From Paenibacillus borealis (lineage in GTDB: Bacteria; Bacillota; Bacilli; Paenibacillales; Paenibacillaceae): a stretch of DNA of 64,000 nucleotides. Positions within the stretch are counted from its first letter, which is position 1. Every line of letters starts with the position of its first letter. The notes under the pieces were generated by a model, which saw only the letters and a program-made list of their open reading frames with translations, ran no database searches and had not been told where the DNA came from. The stretch is from contig NZ_CP009285.1 in the NCBI RefSeq assembly GCF_000758665.1, positions 7,192,001 through 7,256,000 on the forward strand. The letters run 5' to 3'. Position numbers and translations under genes: made by a program. Positions 42,940 to 52,685 of this stretch are shown here, piece after piece.

Positions 42940-44907
42940 TTAGCGCAAAAGACGCAGTCCGTTAAGGATGACAAGAATGGTGCTGCCCTCATGGCCCACC
43001 ACGCCAAACGGCAGTGCGATACCCTGTACAAAATTGCTGATCATCAGTGTAGCTATAACGGTCACGGCAAAAATCATATTCTGCTTCACAATCCGCTGTG
43101 TACGGCGGGCCAGGGCAATTGTAGAAGCAATCTCCTCGATATTATCGTTCATCAGCACCACATCGGCAATCTCCAGGGCGGCTCCGCTGCCTTTCATGCC
43201 CATCCCCATACCGACCGTTGCTGTAGCCAGCGCAGGCGCATCATTAACACCGTCACCAACCATAATTACATGGCCGTATTGTTCACGAAGCGTTTTGATA
43301 TGCGATACCTTATCCTCTGGCAAAAGACCGGCGAATACCAGGTCCACTCCGGTTGTCCCGGCAATCACATGCGCGGTGGCCTCACGGTCACCGGTAAGCA
43401 TCGCTACCTTAATGCCCAGTTCCTGCAGCTTGCGTACTGCTGTCTCTGCCTGGGAACGTACGGTATCCTGCAGCGCAATCATTCCGGCGATTGTATCACC
43501 GGCGAGAATCAGCGACACCGTCTTACCTTCCTGCTCCAGCCGGCTGCGCAGCGCTCTCCAGTCTTCTGATCCCTCCTGCGGTGCAGCGCCGTCCACTTCA
43601 TCCAGCAGATTGGACTTGCCGATCCGCCACAGCTGGCCGTTAATGGTTCCCTCAATGCCCCAGCCGGTAACCGATTTGCTCTCTTCGATGTCATGCAGCT
43701 CTACCTGCTCAGCTTCAGCAAGCGCAACAATCGCTTCCGCGAGCGGATGACCGGACAGCTTCTCAATCGAAGCACTGACGGCCAGCAGCTCTTCACGTCC
43801 ATATCCTTCTCCGGCGATAAAATCCGTTACCTGCGGAACCCCTTCCGTTAATGTGCCTGTTTTGTCAAAAGCAACTACAGAGGTACGCGCCATATTTTCC
43901 AGGTGGACACCGCCTTTGAAGAGAATGCCTTTGCGTGCACTCTTCGAGATTGCCGACAGCATAGCCGGCATAATGGAGGATACGAGCGCACATGGAGAAG
44001 CCACTACCAGGAATACCATTGCTTTATAGAAGGTATTATTCCAGCTCCAGTCCAGCAGAAACGGCGGCAAAGCGATCAATAGGGCCGTTGACGCTACTAC
44101 GGCGCGGGCATATATGGATTCCAGCCGTTTGATGAAACGCTGAGAATCCGGCACCTCATTCTCGGCTTCTTCGACCATCCGGATGATCTTGGCGAACAGG
44201 GTATTCTCTGCCGATTTGGTAACCTCAATATAGAGCGGACCTTCACCATTCACTGTACCGGCGAACACTTCACTTCCGGCTGCCTTGTCCACGGGAAGCG
44301 ATTCTCCGGTAATGGACGCCTGATTGACAGAGGATTCCCCGCGGCACACCTTGCCGTCTGCAGGGATAAGCTCACCGGGACGGACCAGTAGCAGATCTCC
44401 GATGGCCAGCAGATCAATCGCTACCTCATTCATAGCCCCCTGCTCGATGCGTACAGCCGTGGCAGGTTTGAGCGCCAGCAGTGAGGAAATGTCCTTCTTG
44501 CTGCGCTCCATCGTGTAGCTCTCCAGCGCTCCGCTCAGCGCAAAGATGAAGATCAGCATCGCTCCTTCATTCCAGTAACCGATGGAAGCTGCACCGAGAG
44601 CCGCGGCAATCATCAGCAGATTGACATCCAGGTCACGTTCTTTGACCAGCGTCTCCACGCCTTCCTTCGCCTTGATCCAGCCGCCTATCGAATAGGAAAT
44701 AACGTAGAGAATTACGGATATTGTCTCAGACCAGCCGCTGGCGGCCCAGGCGATCAGCATCATCAGCCCGCTTCCGAGCGCTGCCTGCATTTCGGCGTTT
44801 GAGATCATCGCCAGCGGATCGAAGCGGCGCGGCTCCGGCGTCCGCGGCTGCTGCGCCCCTCCTTGACGCGCGACGGATTTAGGCATTTGTTTCGAGGTTG
44901 CTTGCAT
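42940..44907 (-). CDS. P1B4-type metal-exporting ATPase (PfeT/ZosA-like)
   Basis: 655 residues, with no N-terminal heavy-metal-binding domain. Features: TGES (200-203), SPC in VASPCALVSS (304-306), phospho-Asp348 in DKTGTL, MLTGDRE, GDGVNDAPAL, and HEGST (639-643) in the last helix. SPC plus a C-terminal HEG[G/S]T motif marks the P1B4 group, whose best-studied Firmicute member, B. subtilis PfeT, exports ferrous iron; Co or Zn is also possible. ATG 44907 follows AGGAAGG. Upstream are three Fur-box-like motifs, consistent with iron control. Confidence 0.9.
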   Translation of the reverse strand: MQATSKQMPKSVARQGGAQQPRTPEPRRFDPLAMISNAEMQAALGSGLMMLIAWAASGWSETISVILYVISYSIGGWIKAKEGVETLVKERDLDVNLLMIAAALGAASIGYWNEGAMLIFIFALSGALESYTMERSKKDISSLLALKPATAVRIEQGAMNEVAIDLLAIGDLLLVRPGELIPADGKVCRGESSVNQASITGESLPVDKAAGSEVFAGTVNGEGPLYIEVTKSAENTLFAKIIRMVEEAENEVPDSQRFIKRLESIYARAVVASTALLIALPPFLLDWSWNNTFYKAMVFLVVASPCALVSSIMPAMLSAISKSARKGILFKGGVHLENMARTSVVAFDKTGTLTEGVPQVTDFIAGEGYGREELLAVSASIEKLSGHPLAEAIVALAEAEQVELHDIEESKSVTGWGIEGTINGQLWRIGKSNLLDEVDGAAPQEGSEDWRALRSRLEQEGKTVSLILAGDTIAGMIALQDTVRSQAETAVRKLQELGIKVAMLTGDREATAHVIAGTTGVDLVFAGLLPEDKVSHIKTLREQYGHVIMVGDGVNDAPALATATVGMGMGMKGSGAALEIADVVLMNDNIEEIASTIALARRTQRIVKQNMIFAVTVIATLMISNFVQGIALPFGVVGHEGSTILVILNGLRLLR

Positions 44908-44949
44908 AATAAATCACCTTCCTGATTGTAATTGTATAAGAGGCACACT

Positions 44950-45077
44950 TGAGAATGAGAGCCAGAATGGGAACCATTATGAGGCTACTGAGAATGAGAG
45001 CCATTATTAAGACCCTTAAAATGACACATGCTGCCCCGGCTTAGCCGGGACAGCATGTTAAATGAGAATGATAATCA
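44950..45077 (-). promoter_or_regulatory. Three Fur-box-like motifs with a leader hairpin before the P1B4 ATPase
   Basis: The 15-bp pattern TGAGAATGATAATCA (45063-45077) matches 13 of 15 positions of the Fur 7-1-7 box. The related TGAGAATGAGAGCCA appears exactly twice more (44950-44964 and 44989-45003), all in the same orientation. Between them, 45026-45058 forms a 15-bp hairpin with a three-base loop followed by TTTT on the minus strand. The transcription start could not be fixed, so it is unclear which parts lie in the mRNA leader. Confidence 0.6.
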
Positions 45078-45294
45078 TTGTTGCAATAATGCAACTATAT
45101 TTCCTCAATGCAACTTATAGCTATACTATATCACGCCTGGCGGAAAAGTAAACCCGGAAACAAGCCTGTTTTTTCGGAAGGGTTGACCACCGCTTCGGGA
45201 GGAATAATGATAAAGGATTCACACCCGCAGATCTTCCGCATAATCTTTGTATAGTAGCTATTCCGGATTGCATTCACAGAAGCGGGGGAACCAT

Positions 45295-45906
45295 ATGAAT
45301 CAGTCTTTTGATTATAAAGGGTATTGGGAGAAAACGTATCAATCAGGCGAGACATCGGGAAGAGGTTCGTATGGCGTACTGGCCGAATTTAAGGCAGAGG
45401 TGGTCAACGGCCTGATTCAACGTGAGAACATTACCCGCGTCATTGAGTTTGGTTGCGGGGACGGCAATCAGTTGCAATATATGAACTATGGCGAGTATTT
45501 GGGAGTAGATGTGGCGGCCACCTCGGTGCGGCTCTGTGCCTCCAAATTTGCCGATGATTCCTCCAAAAGTTTCATGCTATATACACCGGGCCTGTGGATT
45601 AACCGTGGTTTCCTGCAAGCCGATCTCACCGTATGTCTCGATGTGCTGTACCATATTACGGATGAAACCGATTTTCGCAATACGCTATACGACCTCCTGT
45701 ACTCCTCGGCAGAGTGGGTTGTACTATATACCCGATTGAAAGAGAACGAAGCTCCGGATGTCAGTACGATTCAAGACCGCGATCTCTTTCATTATTTGCC
45801 CGATTATCCCGAGTTCAAGGTGCAGCAGATTATTCCGCAGCGGTTTCCTGATCAGTCCTCGGCTGACTTTGTCATCCTGAGGCGCTCTCCTTCCATCAGA
45901 AAATAA
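45295..45906 (+). CDS. Class I SAM-dependent methyltransferase
   Basis: 203 residues. SAM-binding motif I is VIEFGCGDGNQLQYM, followed by YLGVDVAATSV (motif II acidic) and DLTVCLDVLYHITDE. The compact form and the N-terminal WEKTYQSGETSGRGSYG resemble small-molecule or glycan methyltransferases. Substrate unknown. ATG 45295 has GCGGGGGAA upstream; the frame open from 45247 lacks a ribosome site. It is divergent from the metal ATPase across a 387-base region. Confidence 0.78.
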   Translation: MNQSFDYKGYWEKTYQSGETSGRGSYGVLAEFKAEVVNGLIQRENITRVIEFGCGDGNQLQYMNYGEYLGVDVAATSVRLCASKFADDSSKSFMLYTPGLWINRGFLQADLTVCLDVLYHITDETDFRNTLYDLLYSSAEWVVLYTRLKENEAPDVSTIQDRDLFHYLPDYPEFKVQQIIPQRFPDQSSADFVILRRSPSIRK

Positions 45907-45916
45907 ACGCTACTCT

Positions 45917-45958
45917 GTCCTTATAAGGATGGCGTAAAACATTTACTTTCTTATATTT
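45917..45958. repeat. Intergenic hairpin element, copy 3 of 3
   Basis: CCTTATAAGGATGGCGTAAAA ... CATTTACTTTCTTATATTTC, directly after the methyltransferase stop. The GCGTAAAACAT and CTTATATTT segments match copy 2. Confidence 0.5.
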
Positions 45959-45959
45959 C

Positions 45960-46010
45960 AAAAAAAATGTCCCGCCAAAGTTCTGCTCAGTGCAGCCGGC
46001 GGGACACTTT
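45960..46010. terminator. Terminator between the methyltransferase and GH94 genes
   Basis: TGTCCCGCC / GGCGGGACA stem (45968-46006) with a T8 on the minus strand and a T-rich tail on the plus strand. Confidence 0.82.
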
Positions 46011-46040
46011 ATATTTTATGCACTTATATTATGCTTACGG

Positions 46041-48461
46041 CTACAGTATAACCTCCACCTTCACCGAACTTCTGTCCGGATAGGCGGGAATTACGGTTCC
46101 ATCCAGCAGTTCACCGTCGACACGGATCTCTTTGACACCTGTGCAGACACGGCTGTCATTCTTCACGGTAATCTCGTACAGACAGTCGCGGAATCTACGG
46201 GTAACCGAGAAGCCTTCCCAGGAAGACGGGATGCACGGGTTAATTGAGAGTCCGGCCAGTACTGGCTTAATACCCATAATGTACTGCGTAGCAGCTACAT
46301 ACATCCATGCGGCAGTTCCGGTCAGCCAGGATACATTCGCCAGTCCGAATCTGTCGGATTCCGGTCCGAACAGGTTGGAGGCATAGACGTACGGTTCCGC
46401 CTTATAACGCCATAACCCGGCCTGCTCCATCGCAACATTCGGAATGAGCTGGCGGTAATATTTGTAGGCCTGATCCCCTCTGCCCAGCATACATTCGGCA
46501 ATAATCGCCCAGGTATTGGCGTGACAGAAGACAGCTCCGTTCTCCCCTGTTCCCTTATTGTAATTGGTCAACGGGTCTGCGGGATCGGGGAAGTTGGTGA
46601 TGGACGGATGCAGCTTTTTGATGCCGAGCTCCGTGTCCAGAATGTCGCGGACACTGTCCATAGCCTGGAGCGCTTTATCAGGCTCACCCATGCCGGACAG
46701 GGTCGCCCAGGTCTGGGCGTTAAGCCAAATCCGGGCTTCATCATGCTCCGCAGTGCCCAGGTAACGCCCGTCATCCATGACTGCCCGCCGGAACCATTTG
46801 CCGTCCCAGCCCAGTGTATTCACCAGCAGCTTCTGCTCCTCATACAATCTGTCATACTCTGCCGCATGCTCCGGATGACCGGCTGCCGCCGCCAGATCCT
46901 TCATGCGCAGCAGCACGGTCCCGAACTGCATCGCCGTCCAGATGCTCTCCCCTCTGCCCTCGCGGCATACGCGGAACAGCTGGTCATTCCAGTCCGAGCG
47001 CAGCATCAGCGGGAAGCCATTCGGTCCAAGCCGGGAGACGGTGAAATCGATAGCCCGCTTCAAATGAGCATACAGCGGCGCTTCACCACCGTCATAATAA
47101 GGCAGACTCTCCTGCAGAAATCCGGCGTCCCCGGTCTCGGCGAGAATATCCCATACGGCGAGTGCCGTCCACAGGTGGTCATCGGAGTGAATACTGGTGA
47201 CCGGGTCCCAGCCTTCATTCGGGAAAAAGTAATGATTCACATGCCCGTCCTGATACTGCTGTCCCAGAAGCAGCCGGACTTTATCCTTCGCCGCCTCGGG
47301 ATCGTACGGAACCGCAGCCAGGATATCCTGGGCTGTATCCCGGTAGCCTACTCCACGGAATGTACCCGTAGCATAGAACGAAATATTGCGCGAGAAGAGA
47401 AAGTTCCGCTGCGACTGATACGGATTCCAGATATTGATCATGCGCTGCGCATCTTTATCCGGTAATTCGCAGTTCCAGGCGCCCAGATAGCTGTTCCAGT
47501 TCTCCTTAAGCGCCGCAAAAGAACGGGTGACGAAATCCGCCTCCCGGGAATGGCCGATGGCCTGTTCGATCTCGGCCTCAGTCATCGCCGTTCCCAGGAA
47601 GAAGTTCACGGTACGCGTCTCGCCGGGCTGCAGCCTCACTTGAACCTGCAGCGCTCCGCAAGGATCTCCGCCCAGTATTGTCGAGCCGGTGCATCCGCCC
47701 TGCTCAACCGCAGCCGGATTGGATTCGCTGCGGTAGCTGCCGATAAACTCTTCACGGTCTCCGTCATAGCCGGCCAGCGGCGCATCCGACATCATATAGA
47801 CCAGCGGTGTCTCATCCGGCTTGGGCTGATTTTCAACTCCGTACTTGTAAATAAGAGCTTCCTTGTCATGATACTGCACCGACACCTGATGTTTGTTGTA
47901 GCATTGCCATTGCAGCTCGCGCATGAATTCCATCATGCCAAACTCGGCGTAGGCATACACATTCAGTTCTTTGACCTCGGTACTATGATTAGTCAGCGTC
48001 AAATTCCAGATCAGCGAGTTCTCGTATGGTCCGACAAAATAGACGGTCTTCGCTGCAACTTCATTCTGCTCTGCTTCAAAGCGGGTATAGCCCATGCCGT
48101 GGCTGCTCTTCCATTCCTGCGGTTTCTGAAAAGCCGGCTCATAGGTGGGGCACCAATAGCTGCCCGTCCCGGCATCCTGCAGGTAAATATAAGGGCCGGA
48201 ACGGTCGGTCGGCAGGTGGAAGAAACGGTAGCGTGTAATCCGCCAGATCTGCGGGGATTTATAAAAGGCTAACCCGCCGCCTGCATGGGACAGCATAGTA
48301 TGGAAGGTGCCGTTGGATAAATAGTTCAGCCATGGGGTCGGCATGTCATGGCGCTTGAACTCTACTTCCTTCGCGTCGTCGCGGAAGGTAAAATACTGGT
48401 CCAGCTCTGTAGCACGGCCGGAATGGCCTGCCGGATTGATAGTTCCCGGTTGGTTCGTCAT
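46041..48461 (-). CDS. GH94-type disaccharide phosphorylase-like protein
   Basis: 806 residues, near the length of cellobiose phosphorylase. An N-terminal beta-sandwich (Glyco_transf_36; YLSNGTFHTMLSHAGGGLAFY, TRYRFFHLPTDRSGPYIYLQD) leads to an (alpha/alpha)6 barrel with GYRDTAQDILAA, TSIHSDDHLWTAL and LRSDWNDQLFR, where the DWND Asp is the family's general acid. Family members phosphorolyse beta-linked glucosides; exact linkage cannot be read. No signal peptide, so intracellular. ATG 48461 has AGAGGAG at eight bases; ATG 48494 lacks one. Third gene of the operon running from 53351. Confidence 0.88.
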   Translation of the reverse strand: MTNQPGTINPAGHSGRATELDQYFTFRDDAKEVEFKRHDMPTPWLNYLSNGTFHTMLSHAGGGLAFYKSPQIWRITRYRFFHLPTDRSGPYIYLQDAGTGSYWCPTYEPAFQKPQEWKSSHGMGYTRFEAEQNEVAAKTVYFVGPYENSLIWNLTLTNHSTEVKELNVYAYAEFGMMEFMRELQWQCYNKHQVSVQYHDKEALIYKYGVENQPKPDETPLVYMMSDAPLAGYDGDREEFIGSYRSESNPAAVEQGGCTGSTILGGDPCGALQVQVRLQPGETRTVNFFLGTAMTEAEIEQAIGHSREADFVTRSFAALKENWNSYLGAWNCELPDKDAQRMINIWNPYQSQRNFLFSRNISFYATGTFRGVGYRDTAQDILAAVPYDPEAAKDKVRLLLGQQYQDGHVNHYFFPNEGWDPVTSIHSDDHLWTALAVWDILAETGDAGFLQESLPYYDGGEAPLYAHLKRAIDFTVSRLGPNGFPLMLRSDWNDQLFRVCREGRGESIWTAMQFGTVLLRMKDLAAAAGHPEHAAEYDRLYEEQKLLVNTLGWDGKWFRRAVMDDGRYLGTAEHDEARIWLNAQTWATLSGMGEPDKALQAMDSVRDILDTELGIKKLHPSITNFPDPADPLTNYNKGTGENGAVFCHANTWAIIAECMLGRGDQAYKYYRQLIPNVAMEQAGLWRYKAEPYVYASNLFGPESDRFGLANVSWLTGTAAWMYVAATQYIMGIKPVLAGLSINPCIPSSWEGFSVTRRFRDCLYEITVKNDSRVCTGVKEIRVDGELLDGTVIPAYPDRSSVKVEVIL

Positions 48462-48510
48462 CAGTCTGGCTCCTCTCCATTTAGGGTTACTCATTGCTTA
48501 TTCTTATTGC

Positions 48511-51500
48511 TCACTTAGGCTCAACCTCATCCATCGTCATGCGGAACTCCAAATCATTCATATACGTGCCATCCGGGTTCAGGAAGACCATACCAAAAGC
48601 GATATCCTCTCGTTCTCCCCGGATGATGGCAACCAGCCGGTTGACTCCTCTTCTCAAGGTGATCTCCTGCTCCGGCTCATTCACGTGCTGACCGTTCATA
48701 TAGATCTCGTAGGCACACTCCGAGTTTACCCGCAGCCTGCCGTTCCTTACATCCGCAGTTTCCACGCTGCCCGCGCCTGTCTCCGGCAGATGCACGAAGC
48801 AGCTCAGAAACAGCTGACGGCCTTCCGGTGCCGGGATCAGCAGTGTTCCGTCTTCGCGCCGCTCTTTTTTCTTCATCCAGCCGTACAGGCCTTCACCCAG
48901 ATTATTCAGGGAGAATTCGGGGTCGGTATAATAATCCTTCATGGCCTGATAATCGGTATAAGGCGGACAGAACAGCGTCATCGCGGCTTCCACCGCCCAC
49001 TGTGCATCTCCTTTGTCAAGGAGCAGCAGTTCATCCGTGAACGAGGCACCCAGATTGCCGAGCAGGCGGGTGTACAGCCTCAGGCTTTTGTCACTGCCCG
49101 CGTCTGTGAGCAGCTGCGAGCAGATAATTTCGCCCTCGCCGGCTGCCTGCCGGATCATAAAGACTCCGGGAGCACAGGCCTTGCTGCGGTTCAGCTCGAC
49201 CAGCGCCAGCCTGCTGTATTCCGCCGTATGCAACCCGGCGAAATAATCCTTCCAGGCTGTGCCTTCCACGCTGGTGCACAGCACCTCCGCGCCTTGCACC
49301 TCCAGCCTGTGACTGGCCAGCTCCCGGTTGACCACATCCCGGGGCGAGAGATGCACCTTGTCGAACCCGAACAGGTCGACAGGGCTGATCCCGGAGACGG
49401 CGGCGTGCGCATAGTCCGCCGCCAGATGATAGGTCCCGTGCGGCGCTATTCGCACGGGACGTCCCAGCAGGCGGGCCAGCGCCTCCTGCCCGCCGGGCTC
49501 CGCCGGCAGCACCAGCACTGTGCTGCCGGCTTGCGCTGCCTGCCGGACGGCTTCCGCCGCGCCCGGGCCGTGCAGCAGTCCCGCCTCCACCACCAGGAGG
49601 CCAGGGTTCAGGCTGGACAAGCCTGCGGCGCTGTCCAGCCGTTGGCCCTTCAGGCGGAGCTTGCCGAGCAAGGCTTCCGCCGCCCCGCCGCTGCGGACCC
49701 ATACCGCAGCGGGCTCCGGTGCAGCGGCCGCGTCGAACGCGCGGCCCGCATACTGGAGCAGGCTCCGCAGCAGCAGGCAAGCCTGGGGAACCCGGTGGAG
49801 ATATTCCATGATCTCCAGCTGATTCGCCAGGAACATGCCCGCTCCGCTCCGGTACTCCAGCAGCGGCGACCACAGATCGCCGCCATCCCCGAAGTCACCC
49901 GCGCTGCATTCCAGCAGCAGGGTGAAATCGCCGGTCACCGGCTTCTCGAACGCTGCACGGATAATCGGCAGCGGACCATCCTCGCGCAGCCCCTCATGCC
50001 AGTACATCAGGTCCTCAGCGCCCAGGCCCTGGAGCACCGGATGCCCATAATCACCCGTATGGGCACGGATAAATTTCCTGCGGCTGAGCGTCAGCCTGCC
50101 CGGAGAGAGGTGAAGCTGTTCCAGCAGCAGCAGCCTGCCGCCCCGCTGCACGAACCCTCTCAGCTTCCGGTCAAGCGTCCCGTCCTTATCCTGCATCCGG
50201 CTGCCGACAATCAGCAGCATTCCGCCCGTAAGCCGCCCTACCGCTTCCTCTGCTTCCCGGACCAATCCGGGCACTAGGGCGCGGATCGCCTCATAGTCCC
50301 GGTCAGAGCCTATATAAGCAGCGGGAAGCGCTACTTCTACCGGCTCTGTCTTGCAGCTCCCGGACAACAGCCGGTAGCTTAGCTGAAGCTCGTGCTTCAG
50401 CTCCGCGCCATGGAACAGCCGGGCAGACAGCACGGCTTCTGCTTCTCCTATTCCAGCTGGTGCTGCTGGTGCTCCAACTCCTACTCTTACTTCTGCCCCA
50501 TCTACTGCACTTGCTCCTACGCCTACGCCTTCATCCCCTCCCACTCCAGCTCCTTCGCCATTGACCGGTTCCGGCATCCATTCCAGCCGGATGCTCCGGC
50601 GGGCGGCAGGCTCATGGCGGAAACGGAAGGTCTGGCTGTGAACCACACTTCCGCCTTGCCGGACGGTGCATTCAATAGTCACTTCCTGTTCTGCCAGCGT
50701 ATCGTTATAGACATCGAAGCTGCGGCGGATCGGCACGTCATCGAAGAAGCAGCGGTTATATTCGGCGGCAATCAATGTCACCGGCTTGAAGGCTTCGGCC
50801 ATAATGGCAAAAGCGGGATTGGTTCTATACGCCGGATATTCCTCCGGCAGCAGCCCGTTATTCAGTGAAAGTGAGTAGGCCGGAATTACTGCAGGCTTAG
50901 GGCCTGGTGTAGTCAGGTCGGCAGGCGGCAGCTGAATATTCTGTTCCGGCATCGCCCGCATGAAATAATGGGCGAAGTTGAAGGTAGAGATACCGGAAAC
51001 GCCTTGGCGGCGTGCATATTCCACGAACAGCCGCTCCTTCTGTGCCAGACCGGCGGCACTAGCATCGGAATCACGGTATGCGTCCAGTCCCATATACATA
51101 CTGCTGTTCTGCGGGCAGATGTACCACCAGCCGCCATGTTCGCCGAAGGTGAGCGGAACCTCACGGTCCCACTGGGCGATCGTGCCGTCGATGTTGTAAT
51201 GCCGGCTCTCCACCTCTGTCAGCTGCCTGGAGACCAGCCGGTTATCCCCTTCCACCATGATCGGACGAGTGGAATCCAGCGCTCTCATCAGCTCCATCAG
51301 GCCGGGAATCTGCTCTTTGTAGCTGTCTCTGCCGTCGACCCAGCGCATCTCATTCTGCACGCTCCACAGTATGACGGACGGATGATTCTTATCCCGCTGC
51401 ACCAGCCGCTGCACATGCGCCCGGCAATTGGATATGAAATCAGGATGGGCAGCATCCATGGTTTTGCCCGACCCGTAGATTGCTGTCTCATCGACAATCA

Positions 51501-52683
51501 ACATCCCCTCCTCGTCGGCGATCCGCAGATAATCGGACGGGTACGGCTCGGCATGCAGCCGGATGCTGTTGATGCCCGCCTGCCTGCACAGACGGTACCA
51601 ATTGCGGATATAGTCTTCTGTCTGCTGCGCCGCCCCCTGGAAATGCCAGGAATCGCCCCGCAGGTTAACGGGAATTCCGTTCAGCATGAACTGCGGGCCT
51701 TCACACCAGAACTCCCGGAAGCCGAATATATCGGTCCGCCGGTCAAGGACCTCCCCGTCTGCCTGAAGCTCCAGCTCCAGCTCATATAGAAACGGATGAT
51801 CCGGACTCCAGCGCACGGCATCCTGCCAGGGCAGCGCAAATTTCGCCCCGCCCCACTCCCGGCTGCCGGTGTTCCAGCATAATTGCCGTCCTTCTCCAGC
51901 CTGGGCAGGCAGGGCATCCACTCCGGCTTGCGCTTGAAGCACCGGCAGCGCACCGGCTTCCTCCATAGCCGGGATACCGGACTTCCGTTCCCTGATTTTC
52001 AGGAACATCTGCAGCGATTCCACCGCAGGACCGCCGGGTTCCGTGCTTATTAGTGCTTCTACTTCCAGCATGCCGTGCCGGACAGAGGTGCGGATCGTGA
52101 GATCCTCCAGGGACACAGGAGGGTAGCCTTCAAGGAAGACATCCTGCCATATCCCCCTTGCGATTCTGCCGAACCAGGAGCCGGCAAGTCCGGTGATTTT
52201 CTCCTCTCCGGAGGGAAGCACGGCCATGTCGAAGCTTCCGCATACCACATGCAGCTGCTGCTCCCGCCCAGGCTTCACCAGCCGGGTAATATCCAGCCGC
52301 AAGGGCAGATACCCGTCTTCCCAGACGGCAATCCGCTCGCGGTCCAGATAGACCGCCGCCTTCTGCATAATTCCGTCGAACCGCAGCACTACCCGCTGCT
52401 CCAGCATAGACTCCGGCACCCGGAAAGCGCGGTGCAGCACACCGGCCTCGGCTGCATCCCATTCTTGCGGATATCCGTAAATATCAAACGGCGCGAAGTT
52501 ATGGTCAGCGACTTCTCCAAATCTGCTGCCTGAAGGCGTTTTATAGCTGTGGCGCCAGCTCGAAGGCACCTGTATCTTGCGCGCCTCATATTGCAGCCTC
52601 TCGGGAAGAGAGCGGCAGCGCGGCTGATCGTAGAGCGGCATGAAATCCCATTCGCCGTTTAGACATATGGATGTGCGCAGCAT
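48511..52683 (-). CDS. Very large GH2-family glycoside hydrolase
   Basis: 1390 residues, about 1.5-2 times the usual GH2. N-terminal sugar-binding jelly-roll (LNGEWDFMPLY ... VLRFDGIMQKAAVYLD), immunoglobulin-like domain, TIM barrel with acid/base Glu in ILWSVQNEMRWVDG and nucleophile Glu in TFGEHGGWWYI. Past residue about 640 there is a Gly/Val/Ala low-complexity stretch (EGAGVGGDEGVGVG and on), then a roughly 500-residue C-terminal region with a GATase-like fold segment (LLIVGSRMQ, GGRLLLLEQL) and a final beta-sandwich. No signal peptide. Specificity (beta-galactosidase, glucuronidase or mannosidase) is not decidable. ATG 52683 lies two bases after the upstream stop and seven after AAGGAG. 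Confidence 0.9.
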   Translation of the reverse strand: MLRTSICLNGEWDFMPLYDQPRCRSLPERLQYEARKIQVPSSWRHSYKTPSGSRFGEVADHNFAPFDIYGYPQEWDAAEAGVLHRAFRVPESMLEQRVVLRFDGIMQKAAVYLDRERIAVWEDGYLPLRLDITRLVKPGREQQLHVVCGSFDMAVLPSGEEKITGLAGSWFGRIARGIWQDVFLEGYPPVSLEDLTIRTSVRHGMLEVEALISTEPGGPAVESLQMFLKIRERKSGIPAMEEAGALPVLQAQAGVDALPAQAGEGRQLCWNTGSREWGGAKFALPWQDAVRWSPDHPFLYELELELQADGEVLDRRTDIFGFREFWCEGPQFMLNGIPVNLRGDSWHFQGAAQQTEDYIRNWYRLCRQAGINSIRLHAEPYPSDYLRIADEEGMLIVDETAIYGSGKTMDAAHPDFISNCRAHVQRLVQRDKNHPSVILWSVQNEMRWVDGRDSYKEQIPGLMELMRALDSTRPIMVEGDNRLVSRQLTEVESRHYNIDGTIAQWDREVPLTFGEHGGWWYICPQNSSMYMGLDAYRDSDASAAGLAQKERLFVEYARRQGVSGISTFNFAHYFMRAMPEQNIQLPPADLTTPGPKPAVIPAYSLSLNNGLLPEEYPAYRTNPAFAIMAEAFKPVTLIAAEYNRCFFDDVPIRRSFDVYNDTLAEQEVTIECTVRQGGSVVHSQTFRFRHEPAARRSIRLEWMPEPVNGEGAGVGGDEGVGVGASAVDGAEVRVGVGAPAAPAGIGEAEAVLSARLFHGAELKHELQLSYRLLSGSCKTEPVEVALPAAYIGSDRDYEAIRALVPGLVREAEEAVGRLTGGMLLIVGSRMQDKDGTLDRKLRGFVQRGGRLLLLEQLHLSPGRLTLSRRKFIRAHTGDYGHPVLQGLGAEDLMYWHEGLREDGPLPIIRAAFEKPVTGDFTLLLECSAGDFGDGGDLWSPLLEYRSGAGMFLANQLEIMEYLHRVPQACLLLRSLLQYAGRAFDAAAAPEPAAVWVRSGGAAEALLGKLRLKGQRLDSAAGLSSLNPGLLVVEAGLLHGPGAAEAVRQAAQAGSTVLVLPAEPGGQEALARLLGRPVRIAPHGTYHLAADYAHAAVSGISPVDLFGFDKVHLSPRDVVNRELASHRLEVQGAEVLCTSVEGTAWKDYFAGLHTAEYSRLALVELNRSKACAPGVFMIRQAAGEGEIICSQLLTDAGSDKSLRLYTRLLGNLGASFTDELLLLDKGDAQWAVEAAMTLFCPPYTDYQAMKDYYTDPEFSLNNLGEGLYGWMKKKERREDGTLLIPAPEGRQLFLSCFVHLPETGAGSVETADVRNGRLRVNSECAYEIYMNGQHVNEPEQEITLRRGVNRLVAIIRGEREDIAFGMVFLNPDGTYMNDLEFRMTMDEVEPK

Positions 52684-52685
52684 AT

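Noticed and set aside
45131..45355. Minus-strand 74-codon ORF beside the metal ATPase
   Set aside because: No ribosome site, overlaps the start of the methyltransferase gene and covers regulatory sequence.
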